Shown here piece by piece: positions 19,395-28,600 of a stretch of DNA of 64,000 nt (positions within the stretch are counted from its first letter, which is position 1; each line of letters begins with the position of its first letter). The translations under genes were made by a program, and so were the position numbers. The stretch comes from Streptosporangium amethystogenes (GTDB taxonomy: Bacteria; Actinomycetota; Actinomycetes; Streptosporangiales; Streptosporangiaceae): positions 248,001 to 312,000 of the forward strand of contig NZ_JOEQ01000012.1 in the NCBI RefSeq assembly GCF_000721075.1, read 5' to 3'. The notes below the pieces were generated by a model. It was not told the DNA's origin. It saw only the letters and a program-made list of their open reading frames with translations, and made no database searches.

Positions 19395-21437
19395 GTGCGA
19401 GTTCGAGCCCTGGTGGCCCTGGCGTTGGTTCTCACCATCGCACCCGCGGTACCCGCCCTCGCCGAGAACCCTCCGGCTCCCCCGGGTGCCTCCGCGAGTC
19501 CGTCCCCCGGCCCGGATGGGACCGCGCCCGCCGACGTACCGGCCCCTCCCGCCGACGGCGAGCCCCCGCCCGGTGACGGGCCTGGTGACGGGCCTGGTGA
19601 CGGCGAGCCCCAGCCGAAGCTGGAGGCGGGGCTCGCCGCGGAGAGCGACGGAACCCGGGTGATCGTCGAGCTGGCCGCCCCCGAGGAGGCGGCTCCGGTC
19701 GCCGGGGAGGCGGAGCGTCTCCCCGATGCCCAGGTCGTCCTCGAACCCGCCGACACCTCGTTCATCGTGGTCGAGGGCAGTGGCGAGTCGCTCGCCCAGC
19801 TGGCCGAGGACCCGCGCGTCCTGTCCATCCGCCGCGACCGCACCTACTCCCCCGCCGCACTGGGCTCGCTGGGCTCGCTGGCCTCCAGCCTGCAGGTGGT
19901 CGGCGCGGACAAGGCGCACGCCGCCGGGGTCAGGGGGGCGGGCCAGACGATCGCGATCATCGACACCGGGATCGACGCCGACCACCCCGACTTCGGGGGC
20001 AAGGTCGTGGAACAGGCCTGCTTCTCCGCGACGGACGAGGGCGCGCAGTCGCTGTGCCCGAACGGGCAGACGAGCGACCCCGGATCCGCCGACGCCGAGA
20101 CCCCCGCCTGCGTCCACGAACAGGTCAACCTCTGCGACCACGGCACCCATGTGGCGGGCATCGCGCACGCCGTCGCCCCCGACGCGGACATCGTGGCGAT
20201 CCAGGTCTTCAGCAGGTTCAACGACTGCGACGAGACGGGCGGGGCCTGCCTGAGCGCGTTCGAGTCCACCATCCTGCTCGCTCTGGAGCACGTCGCGAAG
20301 CTCAAGGAGGGCGGCAGGAACGTCGCCGCGGTGAACCTCAGCCTCGGCGGCGGTCTCTACGAGAGTGCGTGTGACGCCGAGCCCGAGGTGGCGTCGATGA
20401 AGAACAGGATCGACGACCTTCGTGCCAAGGGCGTGGCCGTGGTGGCCGCCGCCGGGAACGAGGGCGTGTCCGGTGCCGGGGCTCCCGGCTGCCTCTCCGG
20501 CGCGGTGACCGTGGGCGCGACGGGCGACGACGACACCATCCCCTACTGGTCCAACTACGGCTCCGTGCTCGACCTCTTCGCTCCCGGCCTGGAGATCGAC
20601 TCCGCGGTGCCGGGCGGCGGCCACCAGGTCTACAGCGGCACCTCGATGTCCACCCCGTTCGTCACCGGCGCCCTGGCGCTGATGGCCCAGAAGGCACCGG
20701 GCACCCCGGACGCGCTGGAGACCGCGCTGAAGACGGCGGGCCGGCAGATCACCTATGACAGCGTGACCACTGCCCGCCTCGACCTGAACGCCGCGATCAC
20801 CGGGGGCACTCCCGGCGACCCCATCACCCGGACCCCTCCCCCCGACCCCTCCGACTCCCCTGAGGACCCGTCCGAGGAAGCCGACCCGGAGCCCAGCCCG
20901 GAACCGAGCTCGGGTTCCACGCCCACCCCAACGCCGACCGACCCGGTACCGACACCGATCCCGCTGCCGACGGTGACGGTCACCGTGACGGTGACCGTCC
21001 CCCCGACCCCCTCGACGGCGGCCCCCACGGTGTGCACCCGCGGTAAGTCCACCAAGACGCTGACCGTCGCGCAGTGGGCGACGGAGATCAGCCGGGGCTC
21101 CGGGACGATCCCGGACGCGACGCTCGGCTGCTACCTCGGTCTGGTGAGCAAGGCCAGCAAGGTCTTCTCCGAGGTCACCCGCGCCTCCACCCTGGGCACC
21201 GCCTACAAGGTGCTCAAGCCCGCCAAGAAGACGTCGAAGGCCAAGCTGGAGGGCGAGCTGCTGGCCGCCTGGCTGAACTGGGCGAACGGCGGGGTGAACT
21301 TCACCGCGAAGATCAAGGAGACGGCGACGCTGAAGACGGTCCTCACCTCGGTGGAGAAGCAGCGCCTGAAGGGCAGCACTCCCGCCGCGTCCACCTCGCT
21401 GCTCAAGAAGAAGGTGAACGCCCGCCGGGCCGGGTGA
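19395..21437 (+). CDS. Secreted S8 subtilisin-like serine protease
   Basis: A 680-residue exported protease. Order: signal peptide (1-23, VRALVALALVLTIAPAVPALA), a Pro/Gly/Asp-rich low-complexity segment (24-75), an inhibitor-like propeptide (about 76-150), the S8 domain with D190 (IIDTGID), H249 (DHGTHVAGI), oxyanion N355 (AAGNEG) and S417 (SGTSMSTPF), a long Pro/Ser/Thr linker with a TVTVTVTVT run (about 480-540), and a C-terminal domain of ~140 mostly helical residues with two Cys that I do not recognise. It starts with GTG at 19395 after GGAGG (19386-19390). No partner genes are evident; it lies between two hairpins and so is likely monocistronic. Confidence 0.93.
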   Translation: MRVRALVALALVLTIAPAVPALAENPPAPPGASASPSPGPDGTAPADVPAPPADGEPPPGDGPGDGPGDGEPQPKLEAGLAAESDGTRVIVELAAPEEAAPVAGEAERLPDAQVVLEPADTSFIVVEGSGESLAQLAEDPRVLSIRRDRTYSPAALGSLGSLASSLQVVGADKAHAAGVRGAGQTIAIIDTGIDADHPDFGGKVVEQACFSATDEGAQSLCPNGQTSDPGSADAETPACVHEQVNLCDHGTHVAGIAHAVAPDADIVAIQVFSRFNDCDETGGACLSAFESTILLALEHVAKLKEGGRNVAAVNLSLGGGLYESACDAEPEVASMKNRIDDLRAKGVAVVAAAGNEGVSGAGAPGCLSGAVTVGATGDDDTIPYWSNYGSVLDLFAPGLEIDSAVPGGGHQVYSGTSMSTPFVTGALALMAQKAPGTPDALETALKTAGRQITYDSVTTARLDLNAAITGGTPGDPITRTPPPDPSDSPEDPSEEADPEPSPEPSSGSTPTPTPTDPVPTPIPLPTVTVTVTVTVPPTPSTAAPTVCTRGKSTKTLTVAQWATEISRGSGTIPDATLGCYLGLVSKASKVFSEVTRASTLGTAYKVLKPAKKTSKAKLEGELLAAWLNWANGGVNFTAKIKETATLKTVLTSVEKQRLKGSTPAASTSLLKKKVNARRAG

Positions 21438-21463
21438 CCCGGCCGTCGCACCGGGTACTCGGA

Positions 21464-21494
21464 CACCTGCCGGGCCGAACAGGCCCGGCAGGTG
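21464..21494 (+). terminator. Strong hairpin after the subtilase gene
   Basis: A perfect 13-bp stem, CACCTGCCGGGCC paired with GGCCCGGCAGGTG, with a 5-base GAACA loop, 26 bases past the stop codon. Confidence 0.85.
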
Positions 21495-21616
21495 AATCTC
21501 GCCACACCCGCAAGTCCGGCGCCGCCGGTGAAGGGCCGCCGCGTCGCCCGCCCGAAAAGCCAGCGAACCCACGCCGATCCGCATAAGCCCGGTATGTGTC
21601 GCTTAGGGTGAAGGAT

Positions 21617-23317
21617 ATGGACGCGACCAAGGTGATCATCGATACCGTCGACCGGTTCAAGCAGCGGCGTACCGCTCCACTGGTCCTTGAACTCGACCTC
21701 ACCGAAGGTCTGACCGACAGCACCCCGTCGGATCCGCTGGGCGCCCTCCTCGCGATGCGCAAGACGAGCCTGGCCGACGTACTGGCCGGGCTCAAGCGCG
21801 CCAGGAAGGACGACCGGGTCAAGGCCCTGATCGTCAAGATCGGCACCCAGTCACCGGGGCTCGCGGCCGTCCAGGAGCTCCGCCAGGCCGTCGCCCTCTT
21901 CCGGGCCTCAGGCAAGCTGACCGTCGCGTTCGCCGAGAGCTTCGGCGAGTTCAGCGGCGGCACCGTCCCCTACTACCTGGCCAGCGCCTTCGAGCGGGTC
22001 TACCTCCAGCCGTCCGGCGACGTCGGGCTCACCGGCGTCGCGATGGAGCAGCGCTTCCTGCGGGGTGCGCTGGGCAAGCTCGGCGTCGAGTACCAGCTCG
22101 GCCAGCGGCACGAGTACAAGACGGCCGCCAACACCTTCACCCAGGACCACATGACCGACGCCCACCGCGAGTCGATGGGCCGCATCACCGAGTCGGTCAC
22201 CGAGCAGGTCGTCGCGGGCGTCGCCGAGGGGCGCGGGCTGGAGCCCGCCAGGGTACGCGAGCTGATCGACCAGGGCCCGTTCATCGGCGCCGAGGCCGTC
22301 GAGGCCGGGCTCGTCGACCGGATGGCCTACCGCGACGAGGTCTACGACGAGGTCAAGCGCGAGGTCGGCGACAACGCGCTGCTGCTGTACGTCGGCCGCT
22401 ACGCCAAGGCGCTGACCGCGAAGAAGCTCCCGCACCCGGGCGAGCAGGCCGTCGCGCTGGTCCGCGGCAACGGCGCGATCCGGCTCGGCCGCAGCGGCCG
22501 CAGCCCGATGGGCGGCGGCGGCGCGATGGGCTCCGACACCATCTGCGCCGCACTGCGTGCGGCCCGCCGCGACGACAGCGTCAAGGCGGTCGTCTTCCGG
22601 GTCGACAGCCCCGGCGGCTCGTACGTGGCCTCCGACGCCATCTGGCGCGAGGTGGTGCTCACCCGCAAGGCCGGCAAGCCCATCGTGATCTCGATGGGCG
22701 ACCTGGCCGCCTCCGGCGGCTACATGGTCTCGATGGCCGCCGACGTGATCGTGGCCCAGCCGGGCACGCTCACCGGCTCCATCGGCGTGTTCGGCGGCAA
22801 GGCGGTCATCGGCGGCCTGCTGGAGAAGATCGGCGTCACCTCGGAGATCGTCGGCGAGGGTGCCAACTCCGGGATGTTCTCCCCCACGAACGCCTTCTCC
22901 GAGGCGCAGTGGGTGCGGATCAACGCCTGGCTGGACCGGGTCTACGACGACTTCGTGAACAAGGTCGCCGAGGGTCGCGGCCTGACCCGCGAGCGCGCCC
23001 ACGAGCTGGCCAAGGGCCGGGTCTGGACCGGGGCCGACGCCCTGGAGAACGGTCTCGTCGACGAGCTCGGCGGCCTGGAGGACGCGCTGGCCGTGGCCCG
23101 CAGGAAGGCCGGCCTGCCCGCCGACGCCCCGGTGCGCGCCTACCCCAAGCTCAACCCGCTGGAGCGGCTCCGCCCCGCGGAGTCCAGCGAGGACAAGGCC
23201 GCCGCGCTGGCCCAGGTCCGGGTGGAGGCGTGGGGCCCCCTCGCCCATCTCGCCGGCGAGCTGGGCCTGCCCTCGTACGGCCCGCTCATCCTGCCGGGCT
23301 CGTGGACGATCCGCTGA
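21617..23317 (+). CDS. sppA: Signal peptide peptidase SppA (protease IV, long form)
   Basis: A 566-residue serine protease of family S49 that degrades cleaved signal peptides. It has the long two-domain architecture: the catalytic Lys is K168 in RHEYKTAANTFT of the N-terminal half and the nucleophile is S366 in LAASGGYMVSMAADVIV of the C-terminal half, preceded by DSPGGS. TLTGSIGVFGGK follows as expected. No N-terminal membrane span is visible, unlike E. coli SppA. The ATG at 21617 has AGGG 8 bases upstream; the upstream GTG at 21596 is the alternative. A strong hairpin lies downstream. Confidence 0.93.
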   Translation: MDATKVIIDTVDRFKQRRTAPLVLELDLTEGLTDSTPSDPLGALLAMRKTSLADVLAGLKRARKDDRVKALIVKIGTQSPGLAAVQELRQAVALFRASGKLTVAFAESFGEFSGGTVPYYLASAFERVYLQPSGDVGLTGVAMEQRFLRGALGKLGVEYQLGQRHEYKTAANTFTQDHMTDAHRESMGRITESVTEQVVAGVAEGRGLEPARVRELIDQGPFIGAEAVEAGLVDRMAYRDEVYDEVKREVGDNALLLYVGRYAKALTAKKLPHPGEQAVALVRGNGAIRLGRSGRSPMGGGGAMGSDTICAALRAARRDDSVKAVVFRVDSPGGSYVASDAIWREVVLTRKAGKPIVISMGDLAASGGYMVSMAADVIVAQPGTLTGSIGVFGGKAVIGGLLEKIGVTSEIVGEGANSGMFSPTNAFSEAQWVRINAWLDRVYDDFVNKVAEGRGLTRERAHELAKGRVWTGADALENGLVDELGGLEDALAVARRKAGLPADAPVRAYPKLNPLERLRPAESSEDKAAALAQVRVEAWGPLAHLAGELGLPSYGPLILPGSWTIR

Positions 23318-23459
23318 CCGCGTCCTGCGGTTGAACCACTGACGTTGTCTCCCGCTTGTCTCCCGCGCGCTTCGGTCGTACGGACCGCTCGGCTCGGCGG
23401 GCTGATCGTCTTCGGTGAGGAGCCGCCGCGTTCGGACAGAGCGTCCGGCGGCTTCGGCG

Positions 23460-23490
23460 AGGGCCGCCACCCGGATCGGGTGGCGGCCCT
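23460..23490. terminator. Terminator between sppA and the flavin reductase gene
   Basis: A perfect 14-bp stem, AGGGCCGCCACCCG at 23460-23473 and its reverse complement at 23477-23490, with a 3-base loop. It lies between two convergent genes. Confidence 0.85.
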
Positions 23491-23562
23491 TCGGATCAGC
23501 GGTGGCGACTCCGGCCGTGCGACATTCGCCTCCCGTACGGAAGCGAGCGACGGCCCGCCGGG

Positions 23563-24033
23563 TCAGCGGTAGCGGCTCCGGTAGCGCGTCAGCGGCGGAA
23601 CGGACGCGTCGACGTAGTCGACCCCGAGGACCTTGGCGATGAAGAGGGTGTGGTCCCCGGCCGGAACGACCTTGACCGTCTCGGCCTCCAGCGCGGTGAC
23701 CCCGCCGTCCACGACGAGGGCCCCGCTCCGCTCACCCCGGTGATGCGGCATGCCCGCGAGCAGCAGCCTGGCACCGGGACGCCCTGCCGTGGCGAACCGG
23801 CTGGCGATCGTCTTCTGCTCGGCCGACAGCACGCTGGCGGCCCAGCGGTCGTGCCGGAGCAGCAGCTCGTTGAGGTAGCCGGTGTTGCCCAGGCTCACCA
23901 TCACCAGCGGCGGGTCCAGCGAGATCGAGGTGAACGTGCCGACTGTGACCCCCACGTCATCCCGCTCGTCCTTCACCGTGACGACCGTCACCCCGGTCAC
24001 CACCTGGGCCATGGACTCGACGAACTCGTTCAT
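23563..24033 (-). CDS. Flavin reductase-like domain protein (HpaC type)
   Basis: A 156-residue FMN-binding split-barrel protein: QVVTGVTVVTVKD, then GVTVGTFTSISLDPPLVMVSL (about 28-48), the hallmark of flavin reductases that supply reduced FMN to two-component monooxygenases. Later HTLFIAKVLGVDY is the usual C-terminal strand. The start is taken at MNEFVESMAQ; an ATG four codons earlier (24045) is equally possible. No monooxygenase is adjacent, so its partner lies elsewhere or it acts alone. Confidence 0.85.
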   Translation of the reverse strand: MNEFVESMAQVVTGVTVVTVKDERDDVGVTVGTFTSISLDPPLVMVSLGNTGYLNELLLRHDRWAASVLSAEQKTIASRFATAGRPGARLLLAGMPHHRGERSGALVVDGGVTALEAETVKVVPAGDHTLFIAKVLGVDYVDASVPPLTRYRSRYR

Positions 24034-24617
24034 GGCGCCCATCATCCCGGAACCGGGCGGATGCCCCGCCGTCGCCCGGTCACGCGGGACTTCTCAGGGT
24101 TTCGCCGAGCAGCACAGCGACGGCACCGGACGGGTTCGACCATGACCACTTCCGGACATAATCTCCCATCGCACCCGGTCATCGACGGAGCGATGCCCTC
24201 ATTGTCAGCGGATGTCCGAAACCAGGGCTTAGCCACTGTTCCCCATGGACGCCGCCGCCTCTTACCGGCGTGAACTGGGCTTTTAAGAAAACCTCTCCCC
24301 GGCGAACCGTGCGAGACGACCAAAGGTGATCACACCTTCCCACTGCGTCGTCGTTTTTATCTCACTCCCCCATGACTATCTGTCATATCTCACTCACGTG
24401 TTCGATATCCCCTCTCCCCAAACCTGGCCATCGCGCCCGTTATTTGTTCCTTATGGGGATCTTGCGGATTTAAGTGATCTATATGTAATTTCTGATCGTT
24501 TGCTTTCACTTGATCCACTCTGAACCGTCAGCTCCGGCCTCGCCCGGTTCCCACGACGGGCTGGGGTAACGCGAGGACGCTCGTTCTCGCGCTGACGTGT
24601 TCGGAGGATGACGGCGT
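24034..24617. other. Long intergenic leader of the RHS toxin gene
   Basis: About 580 bases without a convincing gene. Bases 24330-24530 are AT-rich. Visible elements: an inverted repeat AAGGTG-ATCA-CACCTT at 24323-24338 and TATCTCACTC twice (24358-24367 and 24386-24395). It likely carries the promoter and regulatory sites of the toxin gene. Confidence 0.5.
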
Positions 24618-25652
24618 ATGCGCCGGAGTTTGTCGTGGACGTTTTCCGCAGGCGTGCGTACCTGGATGGCAGTGGCCGTCACCACGGTCGTGACCCCGGG
24701 CCTGCTGCTGTTCCAGGCGGTTCCGGTGACCGCGGCAGTGCAACCAACCACGCTGATCAACGGCACTCCTGACACACCCCGACAGTTGACCGGTTCGGCG
24801 GCGGGACTTGCGTCGCTGGTCGATTCCGCGGCGACCGCGACGACGGTGAAGGTGAAGCCGTCCAAACAGTCCGAGCGGGACCCCCGGCAGCATAAGGGGG
24901 CACTGCCGATCGAGGAGCGCTCCGTCGGGGGTGCCGCCGAAGCAGCGGACAAGGTCGGTTCTTCCGCGGCTGCAGCGCGGAAGGCGCAGAGCACGGATAC
25001 CGCGGCCGGTGTCACTCTGGCGGCGGCTGGCTGGTGTGATGACTATCCGACCTGGAGTTCGACCGCGAGCTACAGCTATCAGAACGTGGTCGACTACGGC
25101 ACGGACCTGTGGCAGGTCATCGGGTTCGGCGCACCGGTCGGCACGCCGCCTCCGGTGGCCACCAATTCCTGGATCAATGTGGGGACCTGTTCCTTCCATC
25201 AGAATCCGACAGCCAATGTCGTGTACCCGTACGACGGGATGCTGGTGGAGTCACGGACGCCCACGTTGCGGGGTGAGGGACGCAGCAACGACACCTCCTC
25301 GATCACGCTGATGGGCTTCACCTTCAAGGTGTGTGAGAACGCGGCGATGACGACCGGGTGCACCACCTCCGCTGTGGTGAACAACTACTGGTCGGGCGCG
25401 TGGAAGGTCACAGCCGGCAAGCTGGCCTGGAGCAAGCAGTACTGGTGGAACGTCACCGTCACCGACACCTCCAACAGCCTGAAGACGACATCGTCTGTGA
25501 GGACCTTTACCACCGGGGTGCGCCAACCTGTGATTGGCTCGCAACTGGCCGCGCGGGGGTCAACGGCCAGGAGTTCCACCAGCTGCCGGGCAACTACACC
25601 ACCGCGGCCACGGACCTGTCAGTGGCCACGGCCGGGCTGCCGCTGTCGGTGA
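24618..25652 (+). CDS. RHS toxin, N-terminal part before the frameshift
   Basis: This frame encodes the secretion-targeting start of the giant RHS protein: an Arg-led signal peptide (MRRSLSWTFSAGVRTWMAV ... AVPVTAAV) and about 270 residues including a carbohydrate-binding-like WCDDYPTWSSTASYSYQNVV stretch (near 138-160) and a fibronectin-like WKVTAGKLAWSKQYWWNVTVTDT segment. The true homologous reading ends at GSQLAARG near base 25559, where the frame is broken by one base; the remaining ~31 codons to 25652 are out of frame. The ATG is 6 bases after a weak site (GGAGGATGACGGCGT). The protein continues in the next entry. Confidence 0.8.
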   Translation: MRRSLSWTFSAGVRTWMAVAVTTVVTPGLLLFQAVPVTAAVQPTTLINGTPDTPRQLTGSAAGLASLVDSAATATTVKVKPSKQSERDPRQHKGALPIEERSVGGAAEAADKVGSSAAAARKAQSTDTAAGVTLAAAGWCDDYPTWSSTASYSYQNVVDYGTDLWQVIGFGAPVGTPPPVATNSWINVGTCSFHQNPTANVVYPYDGMLVESRTPTLRGEGRSNDTSSITLMGFTFKVCENAAMTTGCTTSAVVNNYWSGAWKVTAGKLAWSKQYWWNVTVTDTSNSLKTTSSVRTFTTGVRQPVIGSQLAARGSTARSSTSCRATTPPRPRTCQWPRPGCRCR

Positions 25653-28600
25653 CGCGTTCCTACAACAGCATGGACCCGCGCACCGACGGGCTCTTCGGTG
25701 CCGGCTGGTCGACCCGCTGGGACATGAAGCTCATTCCCGAGGTGCGCGGGTCGCTGGTCTCAGTGCTGGTGACCTACCCTGACGGGCGCCGGGTGCGCTT
25801 CGCAGCCAACGGCGACGGCAGCTACCAGCCGCCGCCGGGCATGTACGCCACCCTGGCAGAGGTGACCGGCGGCGGCTGGCGGCTGATGGACAAATCCTCC
25901 ACCTCCTACCTGTTCGACGCCCAGGGCCGGTTGACCAAGGTCACCGACGGACGCGGACGCACCCAGGACCTCGTCTACGGCACCGGCGGCAAGCTGGAGA
26001 AGGTCACCGCGACCGGCGGCCGGTCGTTGACGTTCGCCTGGACGGGCGCGCACGTCACCAGCGTCTCCAGCGACCCGGTGGACGGCTCCGCGATCACTTG
26101 GACCTACCACTACGAGGGCGACAAGCTGACCGCGGTATGTGCCCCCATCGCGGCGCCGAACTGTACCCGCTACACCTACGACAGCGGCTCGCAGTACCGC
26201 GGCATCGTCCAGGACGCCGAACCTTACGGGTACTGGCGGCTGGGCGAGACCTCCGGGTGGGAGGCCAAGGACTTAGGCTCGGGCGCGGGCAGCGCCGAGT
26301 ACAGCCAGATCGCGGCCTACGCCAAGCCTGGCGCGCTGGCGGGCACTCCGGATACGGCGGTGGAGTTCAGCACCTCCCGGGTGAGTCTGCCTCAGCATGC
26401 TCTGGCGCATCTGGGCGATCAGGTGTCGATGGAGCTGTGGTTCAAGACCACCCAGTCGGGTGTGCTGATGGCCGCCACAGATGCTTACGGCTCCGTGCCG
26501 CAGGGTCCGATGTTGTATGTCGGCACAGACGGAAAGCTGCGCGGTGCGTTCAAAATGGTCAGCTCCCCCATGGCCTCCGCCGCCGCGGTCAACGACAACG
26601 CCTGGCACCACGTGGTGCTGACGGTCGCCGGGGATACTCAGGTGCTGTATCTGGACGGTGCGCAGATCGGTACGATGACCGGCTCGGTCAACCCCTGGCG
26701 CCCGTACGCCGCGGTCGGCAACGGGATCGTCGCCCAGGGGTCGGCTCCCGGGCTGCCGACCGGGACCGGCTCCCAGGAGTTCCCGTTCAAGGGGCTGGTC
26801 GACGAGGTCGCCGTCTACGGCAAGCCGCTTACCGCGGCCGAGGTGGCTTTGCACCATGCGGCGCGGGCCGAGGCCCCGCACAAGCTGACGAAGATCGAGC
26901 TGCCGTCCGGGCGGGTGTGGGCGAGCAACACCTACGACGCCGGCAGCGAACGCATCACCACCCATGTCGACCAGCACGGCGGCACCTGGAAGCTCGGCGC
27001 TCCCGCCTACTCCTGGAGCACCGGCACCTCGACGGTCACCGTGACCGATCCCAACAACAACACCCTCGGCTACGCCTACGACGCCTGGCGCGGCTACCGT
27101 CTGGTCAGCCGGACCGACCAACTGGGCAAGATCACCAAGTACGAGTACGACACCGGTGGTTTCCCCAGCAAGGTCACCGACCCGAACAACAACGTCACCG
27201 AGCAGGTCAACGACGCCCGCGGCAACGTCACCGCAATCAAGACCTGCCGGGCGGCGGGAAGCTGCCAGACCACCCGTCAGACGTTCTACCGCAACACCGC
27301 CGACGAGTTCGACCCGCGCAACGACCAGGTGACCATCAGCCGCGACGCCCGCTCAGCCGGCGCCACCGACAACACCTATGCCACGACGATCGAGTACACC
27401 CCTCAGGGTGAGGTGGCCAAGCAGACCACCCCGGCCACCTCGGACTTCCCCAGCGGCCGCTCGGCCGCCTTCACCTACACCGACGGCACCGAACCCGCCG
27501 TCGGTGGCGGCACCACCCCGGCGGGCCTGCGCAAGTCGGCCAAGGATTCCAAGGACAACGAGACGACCTACCGCTACACCTCCGCAGGGGACCTGGCCGA
27601 GCAGACCAGTCCGGCAGGATTGAAAATCCAGTTCGTTCATGACGCACTGGGGCGGGTGACCTCGCGCACGGAGGTCTCGCAAGCCCACCCCGACGGAGTG
27701 GTCACGACTTCCACCTATGACGGGCTGGGCCGGGTGCTCACCCACACCGGTGCCGGAGTGAAAAACGAGATCACTGATGTGACGCATACTAGGCAGACCC
27801 GTTATGCCTACGACACCGACGGCAACAAGCTCACCGAGACGGCCGTGGATCTGACCGGCGATGATCCCGACCGGAAGATCAGTTATACCTATGACTCCGC
27901 CGGTCGGGTGGAAACGGTCACCGGCCCGGAAGGTGCCGTGGCCAGTGTCACCTGGAACACCGATGGAACCCGTGCCAGCATCACCGACGAGAAGGGGACG
28001 GTCTACACCTACGCCTACACCAAGCGCGGTGAACTGACCTCTACAACGATCAAGAACTGGACCGGCAGCCCGGTCGCGCCTCAGGCCGCGCAAGATGTGG
28101 TGTTGGAGTCCTTCTCCTATGACCCTGCAGGCCGCCTGGCCGGTGAGGCCGACGCGATGGGTCGCAAAACCTCTTATAACTACTTCACAGACAACCGCCT
28201 ATCCCAGGTTGTCGGTGACGACGTCCGGCTGAACGGTTCCACCACCACAACGGACGTGGTGCTGGAGGCCAACACTTATGACGCGGCCGGCAATCTCACC
28301 AAGCAGGTGACCGGCGGTGGCAAAGCCACTGAGGACCATGTCTACGACGCGGCGGGGCGCCTGACCTCCACCACATTCGATCCCGCCACGCTCAAACGCA
28401 AGACCGCCTACACCTATGACGCGGTCGGCAACGTCACCAGAGAGGACTTCACCGGTGCGGGCAGCACCCGACTGGAATCCACTCTTTACGCCTACAACGC
28501 CCTGGGCCAGGTGACCCGCCAGACCGTGGAGAACGGCGCCGACGATCTGGTCTCTACCTGGTCCTACGATGACCGCGGCCTGGTCACCGAGGCGACCGAC

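Noticed and set aside
19356..23470. Long minus-strand frames opposite the subtilase and sppA genes
   Set aside because: No recognisable motifs and opposite codon bias; the plus-strand proteins have complete catalytic sites.
24326..24523. A 65-codon frame in the RHS leader
   Set aside because: AT-rich, no ribosome site, no family pattern; more likely regulatory DNA.
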